Of a stretch of DNA of 64,000 nucleotides, positions 45,626-55,801 are shown one piece after another (positions within the stretch are counted from its first letter, which is position 1; every line of letters begins with the position of its first letter). A program made the position numbers and the translations under genes. The notes beneath the pieces were generated by a model. The model searched no databases. It worked only from the letters and a program-made list of their open reading frames with translations, and was not told where the DNA came from. Source of the DNA: Lachnospiraceae bacterium (GTDB lineage Bacteria; Bacillota; Clostridia; Lachnospirales; Lachnospiraceae); NCBI GenBank assembly GCA_016285575.1, contig JAEEQX010000001.1, positions 1 through 64,000 on the forward strand, written 5' to 3'.

Positions 45626-46654
45626 TTACTTGATAACCTTAATCCAGCCTTCGGGAGCTTCGATCTCGCATCTCTGGATTCCTGTAAGTGTATCATAGAT
45701 CTTCTTGGTCCAAGGTCCCATCTCTTCCATACCTGCAGGGAAGCAGATTTCCTTACCGTGATCGTTGATCTTACCAACGGGTGATACAACTGCAGCTGTA
45801 CCGCAAAGACCACACTCAGCGAAGTCCTTAACCTCATCGAATAATACTTCTCTATGCTCAACCTTCATGCCAAGATACTTCTCTGCAACGTAGCAGATAC
45901 TTCTTCTTGTGATTGAAGGAAGGATTGAATCTGACTTAGGTGTTACAAGTGTGCCATCCTTTGTGATAAAGATGAAGTTAGCTCCACCTGTCTCCTCAAC
46001 CTTAGTTCTTGTTTCAGGATCAAGATACATATTCTCTGCAAAACCTTCTCTGTGAGCTACCTGAATAGCATGAAGGCTCATTGCGTAGTTAAGACCGGCC
46101 TTGATATGTCCTGTACCGTGAGGTGCGGCTCTATCGAAGTCTGATACCTTAATAGTGATGGGCTTAGCGCCACCCTTGAAGTAAGGTCCTACAGGTGTAA
46201 CAAGAATTCTGAATTCATACTCATCTGCGGGCTTAACACCGATAACAGGGTTGCTACCGAACATATAAGGTCTTAAGTAAAGGCTTGCACCTGTTCCGTA
46301 AGGAGGTACGAAGTCCTTGTTAGCTGCGATTACTTTTTCACAAGCTTCTACGAATTTATCCTTGGGGAAAGGAGGCATCTCAAGACGAAGAGCTGAATCA
46401 TACATTCTCTCTGCGTTCATATCAGGTCTGAAGCATACGATGTTGCCATCCTTAGTATAATATGCCTTTAAGCCTTCAAAACATGACTGTGAATACTGGA
46501 ACACGCACGCACACTCGTTAAGGACAATGTTAGCGTCGGTAATTAGCTCACCGTCATCCCACTTGCCATCTTTAAACTTGGATACATAGCGGTATGCACA
46601 CTCTACATATCCGAAACCGAGTTCTTCCCATTTGATTGTTTTAGGATCTGTCAT
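45626..46654 (-). CDS. ilvE: Branched-chain amino-acid aminotransferase
   Basis: PLP transaminase (fold IV) for Leu, Ile and Val. Signatures: LNECACVFQYSQSCFEGLKAYYTKDG, LRPYMFGSNPVIGVKPADEYEF, PHGTGHIKAGLNYAMSLHA with the PLP Lys, and EETGGANFIFITKDG. Length (342 aa) is typical for the group-II enzymes. Single gene with a terminator. Confidence 0.95.
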   Translation of the reverse strand: MTDPKTIKWEELGFGYVECAYRYVSKFKDGKWDDGELITDANIVLNECACVFQYSQSCFEGLKAYYTKDGNIVCFRPDMNAERMYDSALRLEMPPFPKDKFVEACEKVIAANKDFVPPYGTGASLYLRPYMFGSNPVIGVKPADEYEFRILVTPVGPYFKGGAKPITIKVSDFDRAAPHGTGHIKAGLNYAMSLHAIQVAHREGFAENMYLDPETRTKVEETGGANFIFITKDGTLVTPKSDSILPSITRRSICYVAEKYLGMKVEHREVLFDEVKDFAECGLCGTAAVVSPVGKINDHGKEICFPAGMEEMGPWTKKIYDTLTGIQRCEIEAPEGWIKVIK

Positions 46655-46795
46655 TTCCGAAAACTCCTTTCAACTTCTATATATTTTTATAAAATTTCTC
46701 ACAATTATATACCCCTATCATTTAAATGTAAACACAATATTTTCTAGAGATATATCAATATAAACAGTATTTATTCCGTCTGAAGTTATTAATGC

Positions 46796-48154
46796 TTACT
46801 CTTCGTCTTTCTTATCTTTCTTGGCACGAGTCTCTTCAGCATCAATCAATGCTTTCATAGCATCATAGACTTCCTTGGTAGCAAGGAATCCTGCACCAAA
46901 GCCCTTAGCTGAATTGATAGCACAGTCAAACTTATCAATGAAGTTATCAAGTGTCTGGATGAATCCACCGAAGCTCTTATCGTAGTTCATGAACATACGC
47001 TTAGCATCTGTATATAAGAACATAACGTTTCTGCCGCCATCAGGTCCTACCATAATCGGGAACTGAACCTTGCTCTCCATAGCATCTCCCTCAACTCTGG
47101 TAGGTGCCTCATTGGGATCAACAGGCTTACCCGGAATCAGGAATCTGGCCTTAACAAGCGCATATGAGAAGAATCTGAAGTAAAGCTGAGCAATCATCTT
47201 TTCATCATCTGTCTCTGCCTGGCCAATCTGTGATCTTAAAAGCATCCATCTAACTAACTCAGGGTTAGTAACAACATTGGCATTTTCCTTAAGTTCGGGA
47301 TTATAAGGATTCTTAAAGAATAATTCAGCACTGATGCCGACTATTTCATAGTTAACCCTGACACCCAAAGCACCGTTTAAGTATAATGCATCTGTTAAGA
47401 ATCTCTTGATGCCTTCGCCATCTTCACCGTTTTCTACTTTAACTATCTCGAACTTATCCTCGGGATAACTATCGCCATACTTCTTGTAAGGCTTGGTAAA
47501 GATATGTATCTCAGGCGGTGAGAAAATATACTCACCGTTTCTGTTAGAAGTCTTAGAAAACATATGAGGCTCATTGGTTAGCTTGCTCTTGATGTAATAG
47601 ATTTCATCTGCGGCAAGAACCTTTTTAGCCATTGCACCTGCAACTACGGCTATCTTACGTCTGAAATCCTTGATCTTATCGTCATTTAAATCTTCGTCTT
47701 TTTCATGTACTCTGCAAAAGATTCTCCATGCTTCGCTGCAGTCTGTAAGACTCATCTTCTTAAGTTCACTGTCATAAATCTCAAGATCTCTCTTGCCTAC
47801 ATATGAACCTGCGATAGCATCAATATATGCCTCTCTTATCTCTTCATCAGTTACATCCTCTGATGAAAAGAATACCGAACCGGGCTTGATGTTTTCTTTT
47901 CTACCCTCTCTAACACGAAGTGCTACAAAGCAATCTGTTGCAGTCTGCGCATCCTTATGATCGATATCCATGGCAAAGATACTGCTTGTAACTATCTCAT
48001 CGTCATCATCACCGTAGTTTCTGATAAAGATAGTATCATTTCTCTCGATGGTACCCTTAACGATACCTATAGTACCTAAATCGCTTGAACCCTCAAAATC
48101 GAATACGTCAAGGACGCGGTATATGAATTTTCTCTCGTTATTGTTTTCGCTCAT
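46796..48154 (-). CDS. EF-Tu-domain-2 / SseB-like protein of unknown function
   Basis: 452-aa cytosolic protein. Residues about 10-82 look like a translation-factor domain-2 barrel (RVLDVFDFEGSSDLGTIGIVKGTIERNDTIFI... VALRVREGRKENIKPGSVFF). The middle part (about 85-320) is unassigned and helical. The C-terminal part (about 330-440: ARFLIPGKP, VQFPIMVGPDGGRNVMFLYTDAKRM) resembles SseB-type domains. There is no GTPase domain. It lies 19 nt downstream of the permease gene and may be co-transcribed with it. Confidence 0.72.
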   Translation of the reverse strand: MSENNNERKFIYRVLDVFDFEGSSDLGTIGIVKGTIERNDTIFIRNYGDDDDEIVTSSIFAMDIDHKDAQTATDCFVALRVREGRKENIKPGSVFFSSEDVTDEEIREAYIDAIAGSYVGKRDLEIYDSELKKMSLTDCSEAWRIFCRVHEKDEDLNDDKIKDFRRKIAVVAGAMAKKVLAADEIYYIKSKLTNEPHMFSKTSNRNGEYIFSPPEIHIFTKPYKKYGDSYPEDKFEIVKVENGEDGEGIKRFLTDALYLNGALGVRVNYEIVGISAELFFKNPYNPELKENANVVTNPELVRWMLLRSQIGQAETDDEKMIAQLYFRFFSYALVKARFLIPGKPVDPNEAPTRVEGDAMESKVQFPIMVGPDGGRNVMFLYTDAKRMFMNYDKSFGGFIQTLDNFIDKFDCAINSAKGFGAGFLATKEVYDAMKALIDAEETRAKKDKKDEE

Positions 48155-48173
48155 TTCAACCTCTTAAAAAGGA

Positions 48174-49556
48174 TTATTCGCCATCCTTTTTACTCTTTCC
48201 TTTTAATACTATATTGGTAATGATACCTAAAATAAGTGCACATGCAACTTCTGTGATTTCAACTGAACCGAAGTGAAGTGCTAATCCACCGATACCTGCT
48301 ATCAAGATAACTGATACAGTGAAAAGATTCTTATTATCTTCAAGGTCAACACCCTGAATCATCTTAAGACCACTTACAGCGATGAATCCGTAAAGCGCTA
48401 CGCACACACCACCCATTACGCAGTTAGGAATTGTTGCAAGGAATGTAACAAAAGGTGCACAGAATGATGCAACGATTGCAAGTACTGCTGTAGTAAGAAT
48501 TGTGATGATTGAAGCATTGCCTGAAATAGCAACACAACCAACTGACTCACCGTATGTTGTGTTAGGACATCCACCGAAGAATGCACCTACCATTGAACCA
48601 ACACCATCTCCAAGAAGTGTGTTGTGAAGTCCGGGATCCTTAAGTAAGTCTTTTTCAATAATGGATGATAAGTTCTTGTGGTCTGCGATATGCTCTGCAA
48701 ATACAACAAATGCTACAGGAACATATGCTACAAGGATTGTAATGATGTATCCACCCATGGAACCAACATCACCATATTCAAATGCTTCACCAAAGAATGC
48801 CTTGATAAATGTGAAATCAGGATACCACTGCATATTGGAGAATGCGCTGAAATCAATAATCTTTAATGCTGTTATATCATATGCACCACCAATAACTGTA
48901 AACACCGCTGCAAGCACATAACCTGCACAGATACCGATGATAAAAGGAATCATCTTCATCATCTTCTTACCATATACTGAGCAAGCCATTGTAACAAAGA
49001 GTGTCACAAGTCCGCAGATAATACATAAATAAGGAGAAGCAGTAGAGATGAAATTATTTTCTTCATCTACATATCCTACTTTACCTACGAACAAGTCTCC
49101 TACTGCATTGCCTGCGAGTGATAATCCAATGATTGCAACCGTAGGTCCGATAATAACTGCAGGCATCAACTTGTTAATCCAGTTAACTCCAGCGATTTTA
49201 ACTATTAATGAAAGAACTACATACACAAGTCCTGCGAATGCTGCACCAAGGATTAAACCGAAGTATCCGAGTGACATTGATACGCCACCTGCGAATGCTG
49301 CCATCATCGATCCTAAAAATGCAAATGAAGAACCTAAGAATACGGGGCTCTTAAATCTAGTGAATAAAAGATATACCAGAGTACCTACACCGGCTCCAAA
49401 AAGTGCAGCTGAAGCTGACATACTAGTTCCCATCTTACTGTTGATTATTGCAGGTACTGCAATGGTAGCTGCCAATATAGCAAGCAACTGCTGAAGTGCG
49501 AAGATAAGTACCTGTCCAAATTTAGGTTTGTCGGTAACCTGATACGTTAATTTCAT
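48174..49556 (-). CDS. Uracil/xanthine permease (NCS2 family)
   Basis: Membrane transporter with about 12-14 helices. Diagnostic segments: FGQVLIFALQQLLAILAATIAVP, VGTLVYLLFTRFKSPVFLGSSFAFLG, LLGDGVGSMVGAFFGGCPNTTYGESVGC (substrate/proton region) and MGGVCVALYGFIAVSG. Uracil or xanthine; the NTTYGE motif fits the uracil type. Length 460 aa. Confidence 0.92.
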   Translation of the reverse strand: MKLTYQVTDKPKFGQVLIFALQQLLAILAATIAVPAIINSKMGTSMSASAALFGAGVGTLVYLLFTRFKSPVFLGSSFAFLGSMMAAFAGGVSMSLGYFGLILGAAFAGLVYVVLSLIVKIAGVNWINKLMPAVIIGPTVAIIGLSLAGNAVGDLFVGKVGYVDEENNFISTASPYLCIICGLVTLFVTMACSVYGKKMMKMIPFIIGICAGYVLAAVFTVIGGAYDITALKIIDFSAFSNMQWYPDFTFIKAFFGEAFEYGDVGSMGGYIITILVAYVPVAFVVFAEHIADHKNLSSIIEKDLLKDPGLHNTLLGDGVGSMVGAFFGGCPNTTYGESVGCVAISGNASIITILTTAVLAIVASFCAPFVTFLATIPNCVMGGVCVALYGFIAVSGLKMIQGVDLEDNKNLFTVSVILIAGIGGLALHFGSVEITEVACALILGIITNIVLKGKSKKDGE

Positions 49557-49577
49557 GATCTTAGTCCTCCGTGAATT

Positions 49578-52148
49578 TTATAAGTTTCTGCCACAACAGT
49601 TTTTATACTTTTTACCGGATCCGCAAGGGCAAGGGGAGTTAGGATATATCTTTTCTTCCGCTCTCTTCTTGGGTCCCTTAACAACTGTATCGTCTTTATT
49701 GGTACCTGTAACCTGAGCAACCTGCTCACGCTCGATCTTCTTTTCTACTACAACATGCATCATCATGAATACTGTCTGTTCCTTGATGGCTTCTGTCATA
49801 GCATCGAACATATCGAAACCGATCATACGGTACTCAACCTTAGGATCCTTCTGTGCATATGCAACCATACCGATACCCTGCTTTAACTGCTCCATATCAT
49901 CGATATGATTCATCCACTTCTGGTCGATTGCTTTAAGAAGTACTATACGCTCTGTCTCACGGGCAGCCTCTGCACTCGGGAACTGAGCTTCTTTTTCTTC
50001 ATATAATTTAACTGCTTCTTCCTTGAGCATCTGCTTAAGTGAGTTCTTCTTAAGTCCCTGAACCTTTTCCTTGGTAACGGGCTCAAGAGGCACTACTGAC
50101 TTAAGCGCCATATTGAGTTCCGCAAGATCCCACTCATCACTTGACTGGTCTTCGGATATTGAAACATCTACTGCATTCTCAACTACATCGGTAACCCACT
50201 TGTAGATGGTATCTCTCATGGAGTCACCGTTAAGTACACGGTTTCTCTCTGCATATATAATCTCTCTCTGGTCATTGTTAACCTGGTCGTATTCAAGGAG
50301 GTTCTTTCTGATACCGAAGTTGTTGTTCTCTATCTTCTTTTGAGCACTCTCAACCGCACGGGATAACATCTTGTGAGATATCTCCTGATCCTCGGGAACA
50401 CCGAGTGAGTTAAATATCGCCATCAATCTGTCTGATGCGAAGAGTCTCATTAAATCATCTTCAAGTGAAATGAAGAACTTGGATGAACCGGGGTCACCCT
50501 GACGTCCTGAACGACCTCTCAACTGGTTATCAATACGTCTGGACTCATGACGCTCTGTACCGATAATTCTAAGACCGCCAAGCTCAGGTACACCTTCACC
50601 AAGCTTAATATCTGTACCACGACCTGCCATGTTGGTTGCGATTGTTACAGCACCCTTCTGGCCTGCATCTGCAACTATCTGAGCTTCCATTTCATGGAAC
50701 TTGGCATTCAATACCTTGTGAGGAATACCCTTTCTCTGAAGTCTTCTGGAAAGTTCCTCAGAAGCCTCGATGGTAATTGTACCAACGAGCACGGGCTGTC
50801 CTTTCTTATGGCATTCTTCAACTTCTCTGCAGATAGCTGAAAGCTTACCATTTTTAGTCTTGTATACCGCATCATCTTCATCAACTCTGATGACGGGCTT
50901 ATTGGTAGGAATCTCAATAACATCCATTCCGTAGATCTCTCTGAATTCCTTCTCTTCTGTAAGGGCTGTACCGGTCATACCGGCTTTCTTATGGAACTTA
51001 TTAAAGAAGTTCTGGAATGTAATTGTAGCAAGAGTCTTGGACTCTCTCTTAACCTTAACATGCTCCTTAGCTTCAATAGCCTGATGAAGACCATCAGAGT
51101 ATCTACGTCCGGGCATAAGACGTCCGGTGAAGCTGTCTACGATAACGATCTCATCATCCTTAACAACGTAATCCTGATCTCTAAACATGAGGTTATGAGC
51201 ACGAAGTGCGAGGATTACATTGTGCTGAATCTCGATATTCTCAGGATCAGCTAAGTTTTCTATCTTGAAGAACTGCTCAACCTTAGAAACACCTTCTGCT
51301 GTAAGATTAACAGCCTTATCTTTTTCATTAACGATAAAATCTCCGGTCTCTTCCTGCTCTACACCGATGATTATGTCCAACTTGGACTGTTCTTCGAGAT
51401 CGGCACCTCTCTTTAACTGTCTTGCAAGGTAGTCACATGCTTCATATAACTTGGTGGACTTACCGGACTGTCCTGAAATGATAAGAGGTGTTCTTGCCTC
51501 ATCGATAAGTACGGAGTCGGCCTCATCGATGATAGCGAAGTTTAATTCTCTAAGAACCAACTGTTCCTTATATACAACCATGTTGTCACGAAGATAATCG
51601 AAACCGATTTCATTGTTCGTAACATATGTGATATCGCATTTATACTGCTCACGTCTCTCATCGTTATTCATGCTGTTTAAAACAACACCTACTGTAAGAC
51701 CAAGGAAACGATGAACCTGTCCCATAAGCTCAGCATCACGCTTAGCAAGGTAGTCGTTAACTGTTACGACATTAACGCCCTTGCCCTCAAGTGCATTAAG
51801 ATATGAGGGAAGTGTAGCAACGAGTGTTTTACCTTCACCTGTACGCATCTCGGCAACACGGCCCTGGTGAAGAATGATACCACCGATAAGCTGTACTCTG
51901 TAAGGCTCGAGTCCTATTGAACGCCATGCAGCTTCTCTAACGAGTGCGAATGCTTCTACGAGAATATCATCAAGTGTCTCGCCCTCCTGAAGTCTCTTTT
52001 TGAACTCTTCAGTCTTGGCACGCATCTCGTCGTCAGTCATCTCTTTCATCTTAGGTCTGAGAGCTTCGATAGCATCTACTTTACTGTTTATTCTTTTTAT
52101 TTCTCTCTGGGAATGTGTTCCAAAGATTTTATCTGTTATTGCAGCCAT
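49578..52148 (-). CDS. secA: Protein translocase ATPase SecA
   Basis: Motor of the general secretion pathway. Walker [19 protein letters not shown]-type [66 protein letters not shown], and the C-terminal SEC-C zinc site [14 protein letters not shown]. 856 aa, complete. It follows uracil permease in the same direction. Confidence 0.97.
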   Translation of the reverse strand: MAAITDKIFGTHSQREIKRINSKVDAIEALRPKMKEMTDDEMRAKTEEFKKRLQEGETLDDILVEAFALVREAAWRSIGLEPYRVQLIGGIILHQGRVAEMRTGEGKTLVATLPSYLNALEGKGVNVVTVNDYLAKRDAELMGQVHRFLGLTVGVVLNSMNNDERREQYKCDITYVTNNEIGFDYLRDNMVVYKEQLVLRELNFAIIDEADSVLIDEARTPLIISGQSGKSTKLYEACDYLARQLKRGADLEEQSKLDIIIGVEQEETGDFIVNEKDKAVNLTAEGVSKVEQFFKIENLADPENIEIQHNVILALRAHNLMFRDQDYVVKDDEIVIVDSFTGRLMPGRRYSDGLHQAIEAKEHVKVKRESKTLATITFQNFFNKFHKKAGMTGTALTEEKEFREIYGMDVIEIPTNKPVIRVDEDDAVYKTKNGKLSAICREVEECHKKGQPVLVGTITIEASEELSRRLQRKGIPHKVLNAKFHEMEAQIVADAGQKGAVTIATNMAGRGTDIKLGEGVPELGGLRIIGTERHESRRIDNQLRGRSGRQGDPGSSKFFISLEDDLMRLFASDRLMAIFNSLGVPEDQEISHKMLSRAVESAQKKIENNNFGIRKNLLEYDQVNNDQREIIYAERNRVLNGDSMRDTIYKWVTDVVENAVDVSISEDQSSDEWDLAELNMALKSVVPLEPVTKEKVQGLKKNSLKQMLKEEAVKLYEEKEAQFPSAEAARETERIVLLKAIDQKWMNHIDDMEQLKQGIGMVAYAQKDPKVEYRMIGFDMFDAMTEAIKEQTVFMMMHVVVEKKIEREQVAQVTGTNKDDTVVKGPKKRAEEKIYPNSPCPCGSGKKYKNCCGRNL

Positions 52149-52266
52149 AATTTTCCTCTTATAAAAATACTCAAAACTCCTTACATTTTCTCATAAATGC
52201 ATCCCACTTTCAAGTATTTTCACCAATTGACCATAAAAGTGGACGAAAAAGGCACAAAACAAAAAG

Positions 52267-52299
52267 AAAACGGCATAAGTACGAGACTTTTGCCGTTTT
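52267..52299 (-). terminator. Terminator after the small membrane-protein pair
   Basis: On the minus strand AAAACGGCA pairs with TGCCGTTTT (9 bp), with an inner AAGT/ACTT extension, followed by CTTTTTG. It is 22 bp after the stop of the 133-aa protein. Confidence 0.78.
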
Positions 52300-52321
52300 C
52301 AAATAAGTATTTTTGTCTAAA

Positions 52322-52723
52322 TTAGAACTTCAAACTAGGATCATACTCTGATTTTCCGAATGCAAGCATTGGCCAGCCGATAATAGGTAAGAAAATCAAT
52401 AAAAGGATTGTTCCAACACCCTTACCGAAGCTCTTGGCTATTCCGATGTAAGTAATAATTGCTGACACAGGTGATGTTGCAGCTATTAAGAAAAGAATGA
52501 ACCATAAAACGTTATTATTGCAAGAAATCTTTACCAATACCCAAACGTTGTAAAAAGGTATAAGTGCTGCCCATCCGGGTTCTCCTGCCTTAACAAATAT
52601 CTTCCACTCACAAATGAGGAAGAATATTACTACTGCAAAAATGAAAGCCATATAGACTACCCAAAAAACTCCAAATCCGGCTGCAAATAATCCGGCAATT
52701 ACTTCATCACTACTACTACTCAT
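52322..52723 (-). CDS. Small membrane protein (DUF5684-like), copy 2
   Basis: 133 aa with three to four hydrophobic helices. Contains FVKAGEPGWAALIPFYNVWVLVKISC and SFGKGVGTILLLIFLPIIGWPMLAFGKSEYDP, the hallmark of the family. Paralogue of the neighbour at 52749. Function unknown. Confidence 0.82.
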   Translation of the reverse strand: MSSSSDEVIAGLFAAGFGVFWVVYMAFIFAVVIFFLICEWKIFVKAGEPGWAALIPFYNVWVLVKISCNNNVLWFILFLIAATSPVSAIITYIGIAKSFGKGVGTILLLIFLPIIGWPMLAFGKSEYDPSLKF

Positions 52724-52748
52724 TGTTTAATTCCTCCTAAATAAATTA

Positions 52749-53153
52749 TTAATATTCACCAAATCGTAAATCCGGATCCCACTCTGCATCGCCAAATGCA
52801 AGCATCGGAAGTCCTATAAAAGGGAAGAAAATTAATAAAAGTATTGTTCCTACTCCCTTACCAAAAGACTTGGCCAATCCGATTAGTGAAACTGTTACCG
52901 CTACAAAGTTGACGAATGGAATAAACATAAGAATGAACCATAATACAGTATTCTTACATGATATTTTCATTAATACCCACCATCCGTAAAAAGGTATAAG
53001 ACATGCCCATCCGGGTTCTCCTGCCTTAACGAATACCTTCCATAATGCAATAACCATAAGTACAAGCACTATCGTGTAGATTACCCAAAATACGAGTTGG
53101 AATAAACCCATTGCCGAACCAAAGATTATTTCCGCCATAGCGTCATTACTCAT
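52749..53153 (-). CDS. Small membrane protein (DUF5684-like), copy 1
   Basis: 134 aa, closely similar in layout to the 133-aa protein: FVKAGEPGWACLIPFYGWWVLMKISCKNTVLWFILMFIPF and SFGKGVGTILLLIFFPFIGLPMLAFGDAEWDPDLRF. The two genes are 25 bp apart and co-directional, with AGGAGG before this ATG, so a tandem duplication. Possibly a signal-peptidase-associated or secretion-related role; unproven. Confidence 0.82.
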   Translation of the reverse strand: MSNDAMAEIIFGSAMGLFQLVFWVIYTIVLVLMVIALWKVFVKAGEPGWACLIPFYGWWVLMKISCKNTVLWFILMFIPFVNFVAVTVSLIGLAKSFGKGVGTILLLIFFPFIGLPMLAFGDAEWDPDLRFGEY

Positions 53154-53318
53154 TATCTTTCCTCCTTATAATCACATTAGTAAATGTTCGCAATCGCTTG
53201 TGATATTTGCGATTAATCATTCTAAAAAGATAATAAACACTTGTTTCTATAAAGAACACCCATATTTATCAAGAATACAAGCTTCTAATTCACTCAATAC
53301 AGAAAAATAAGACGTAAA

Positions 53319-53729
53319 TTAATTATCCATGCTATCTTCAAGAGCCTTGTAAAAATCAGGATACAACTTTTGGATTGATATAAACGATCCCTTGGCATTG
53401 AGGAAGCAATGTGATGAACGACCTTTGCATACTACCTTGTCATCCTGATTCTTCATGACATAATCAATCGAAATCTTGACACTCTTAATATCTGCAATGG
53501 ATACCTCGATACTAATCTCATCGTCGAAAGTAGTTGATGCAACGTATTTGCACTCAACTTCCGTGACGGGTGAGATGATTCCATTGTCCTCAAGCTTTTT
53601 ATAACTCCATCCAATCGAATCCAAAAAATAAACTCTGGCTTCTTCCATCCATCTGATGTAATTGGAATGATGAGTTACGCCCATCTTGTCTGTCTCGTAA
53701 TAATGAATTTTGTGTTTATATACTTTCAT
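53319..53729 (-). CDS. Hot-dog-fold acyl-CoA thioesterase
   Basis: YbgC/4-hydroxybenzoyl-CoA thioesterase-like. Active-site segment YETDKMGVTHHSNYIRWMEEARVYFLDSIGWSY (Asp and His) is visible; 136 aa is standard. In the paaK-iorBA neighbourhood it could release an arylacetate from its CoA ester. Confidence 0.85.
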   Translation of the reverse strand: MKVYKHKIHYYETDKMGVTHHSNYIRWMEEARVYFLDSIGWSYKKLEDNGIISPVTEVECKYVASTTFDDEISIEVSIADIKSVKISIDYVMKNQDDKVVCKGRSSHCFLNAKGSFISIQKLYPDFYKALEDSMDN

Positions 53730-53785
53730 GTAGTCTCCACGATTATTGAATAATGAATTTATGGTATAAATTTTTAATGAATTAC

Positions 53786-55027
53786 TTATTCGTTTCTGTA
53801 ATCTGTAACTCTCTTGGTCTTCTTCTCGCTACGAGGAAGTGTTCCGATGGGAACTACTGTTACTCTGGGTGTAGCACCGATGTATGTCTTAAATACGTTT
53901 GCAATATCTTTTGCCATGTTCTCGAAGTTAACCCTTCCTTCACCTTCAACAGTAAGTAAGAATACATCTCTGTTATTGTCATCTTCATGAGCTAAAGTTA
54001 CGCGATATTCACTGGTTGCACCGTCAACTTTTGCAAGCATCTCTTCAACCTGTGCGGGGAACATGTTAACACCATGAATCTTAAACATGTCATCACTTCT
54101 ACCCTTAATGACGTCGAGTCTGGGATATTTACATCCGCACTTACAAGGCTCGGGAATAATTCTTGACAAGTCATGTGTACGGAAACGAAGAAGAGGCGCA
54201 CCCTCTTTTACCAATGTTGTAATAACAATTTCTCCCTCTTCACCGTCAGGCACGTTCTCACCTGTTACAGGATCAATTATTTCAATATAGAGATAATCAT
54301 CAAAGCAATGCATTGCTGTTTCACCGGGGCAGTTAATACCGATTCCGGGACCATAGATTTCTGTAAGTCCGTAAATATCGTAAAGTTCTATTCCAAGACC
54401 CTCTCTAATGGTCTGACGCATCTTATCACTCCAACGCTCTGAACCGATAACGCCTTTTTTCAAATGTATCTGATCACGAATGCCTCTTTTGTTAATCTCC
54501 TCAGAAAGAAGAAGTGCATACGAGGATGTCGCACAAAGAACGGTTGACTTAAGGTCAATCATCATCTGAATCTGCTTTTCAGTATTTCCGGGTCCCATGG
54601 GTATCGCCATTGCTCCGAGTCTCTCGCAGCCTGCCTGGAATCCAACACCTGCGGTCCAAAGTCCGTATGCAGGAGTAATATGAATACGGTCTTTTTCTGT
54701 TATGCCTGCAAGACGATAGCAACGTTCAAACATAATTGCCCAGTCTTCAACGTCTTTTTTTGTATAAGGTATAATAACAGGCTTTCCTGTAGTTCCTGAA
54801 GAAGAATGAATTCTTACAACTTCTTCGTCAGGCACAGCCTGAATTCCAAGAGGATATGCATTTCTTAAATCCTGCTTATCCGTAAAAGGAATCTTGTAAA
54901 AATCTTCTTCGGACTTAACCTCTGTAAGACCGATTTCACGATACTTCTTTCCGTAGTAGCTGTCTCCTGCTACCAATCTTTTTACCTGCTTGTCAATGAG
55001 TTCAAGTTGTTCTTTGCTGGGTTTCAT
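53786..55027 (-). CDS. paaK: Phenylacetate-CoA ligase
   Basis: AMP-forming ligase of the ANL family. HSSSGTTGKPVIIPYTKKDVEDWA (P-loop-like motif), YDIYGLTEIYGPGIGINC and RFRTHDLSRIIPEPCKCGC, KGRSDDMFKIHGVNMFPAQVEE are diagnostic. It activates phenylacetate or indoleacetate. Encoded next to indolepyruvate oxidoreductase, which makes the acyl-CoA from arylpyruvate, so the pair interconverts arylacetates and arylpyruvates. Confidence 0.92.
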   Translation of the reverse strand: MKPSKEQLELIDKQVKRLVAGDSYYGKKYREIGLTEVKSEEDFYKIPFTDKQDLRNAYPLGIQAVPDEEVVRIHSSSGTTGKPVIIPYTKKDVEDWAIMFERCYRLAGITEKDRIHITPAYGLWTAGVGFQAGCERLGAMAIPMGPGNTEKQIQMMIDLKSTVLCATSSYALLLSEEINKRGIRDQIHLKKGVIGSERWSDKMRQTIREGLGIELYDIYGLTEIYGPGIGINCPGETAMHCFDDYLYIEIIDPVTGENVPDGEEGEIVITTLVKEGAPLLRFRTHDLSRIIPEPCKCGCKYPRLDVIKGRSDDMFKIHGVNMFPAQVEEMLAKVDGATSEYRVTLAHEDDNNRDVFLLTVEGEGRVNFENMAKDIANVFKTYIGATPRVTVVPIGTLPRSEKKTKRVTDYRNE

Positions 55028-55110
55028 TATTGTTCCTTTCCAACTGTAATTAATTATTTGTTACTTCATTCAGTATACGTTTTTGTTTTTTTAGTTTTTT
55101 TCAAATATTT

Positions 55111-55692
55111 TTATACAGAAGCGATTCCGTGATTGAAAACTTCTTTATTAGTATCAACAAAATCTTTTTTCACTGTGCATTCAATTGCCTGAATCATAGC
55201 ATCCTTGGAGATATCAAGATATCCTGCTCCAAGTGCAACTCCAAGAACTGCTACATTAAAAAACTTGGCAGAGCCAAACTTTTCACACAAAGTATTGGAA
55301 TTAACTACCTTGAGATTGCTTGTCTTTTTTGACAAAAAATCAAGCATCTCCTGTCCATCGTACTTTTCTCCTGAGAGCGCCTGAGTTACAGGATTGATAG
55401 TAACTTCGTTAACTATGACTGCTCCGTCTTTTTTAAGATAATCGATGTTTCTGGCTGCTTCCGAAGGTTCGAATGCGATGATTAAGTCCGCGCATCCCTT
55501 GGGAATAAGTGGTGAATAAACATCATCTCCAATTCTTACATGTGATGTAACGGGGCCGCCTCGTTGAGCCATACCGATTGTCTCTGCAGAATGAACCACT
55601 TTTTTGTCTTTTGCCGCACCGGCTGCAAGAAGCTTACTTGCAAGGACTGTACCCTGTCCTCCGACACCGCATAGAAGTATATTATATGACAT
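55111..55692 (-). CDS. iorB: Indolepyruvate ferredoxin oxidoreductase, beta subunit
   Basis: Gamma-type subunit of 2-oxoacid:ferredoxin oxidoreductase: ILLCGVGGQGTVLASKLLAAGA, SAETIGMAQRGGPVTSHVRIG. 193 aa, as usual for IorB. Just downstream of iorA. Confidence 0.92.
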   Translation of the reverse strand: MSYNILLCGVGGQGTVLASKLLAAGAAKDKKVVHSAETIGMAQRGGPVTSHVRIGDDVYSPLIPKGCADLIIAFEPSEAARNIDYLKKDGAVIVNEVTINPVTQALSGEKYDGQEMLDFLSKKTSNLKVVNSNTLCEKFGSAKFFNVAVLGVALGAGYLDISKDAMIQAIECTVKKDFVDTNKEVFNHGIASV

Positions 55693-55801
55693 CTTTATAT
55701 CCGCCTTTCATCTTCTTCTAATATATCTAATTTAACTTGAATTATAAGTATTTTAATTAATAGTATTACCTAATCAAAGTCATTATTCTTTACTTTTTTA
55801 T

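Noticed and set aside
45481..45861. 126-codon frame overlapping the end of ilvE
   Set aside because: Out-of-frame shadow over ilvE and its terminator, no SD.
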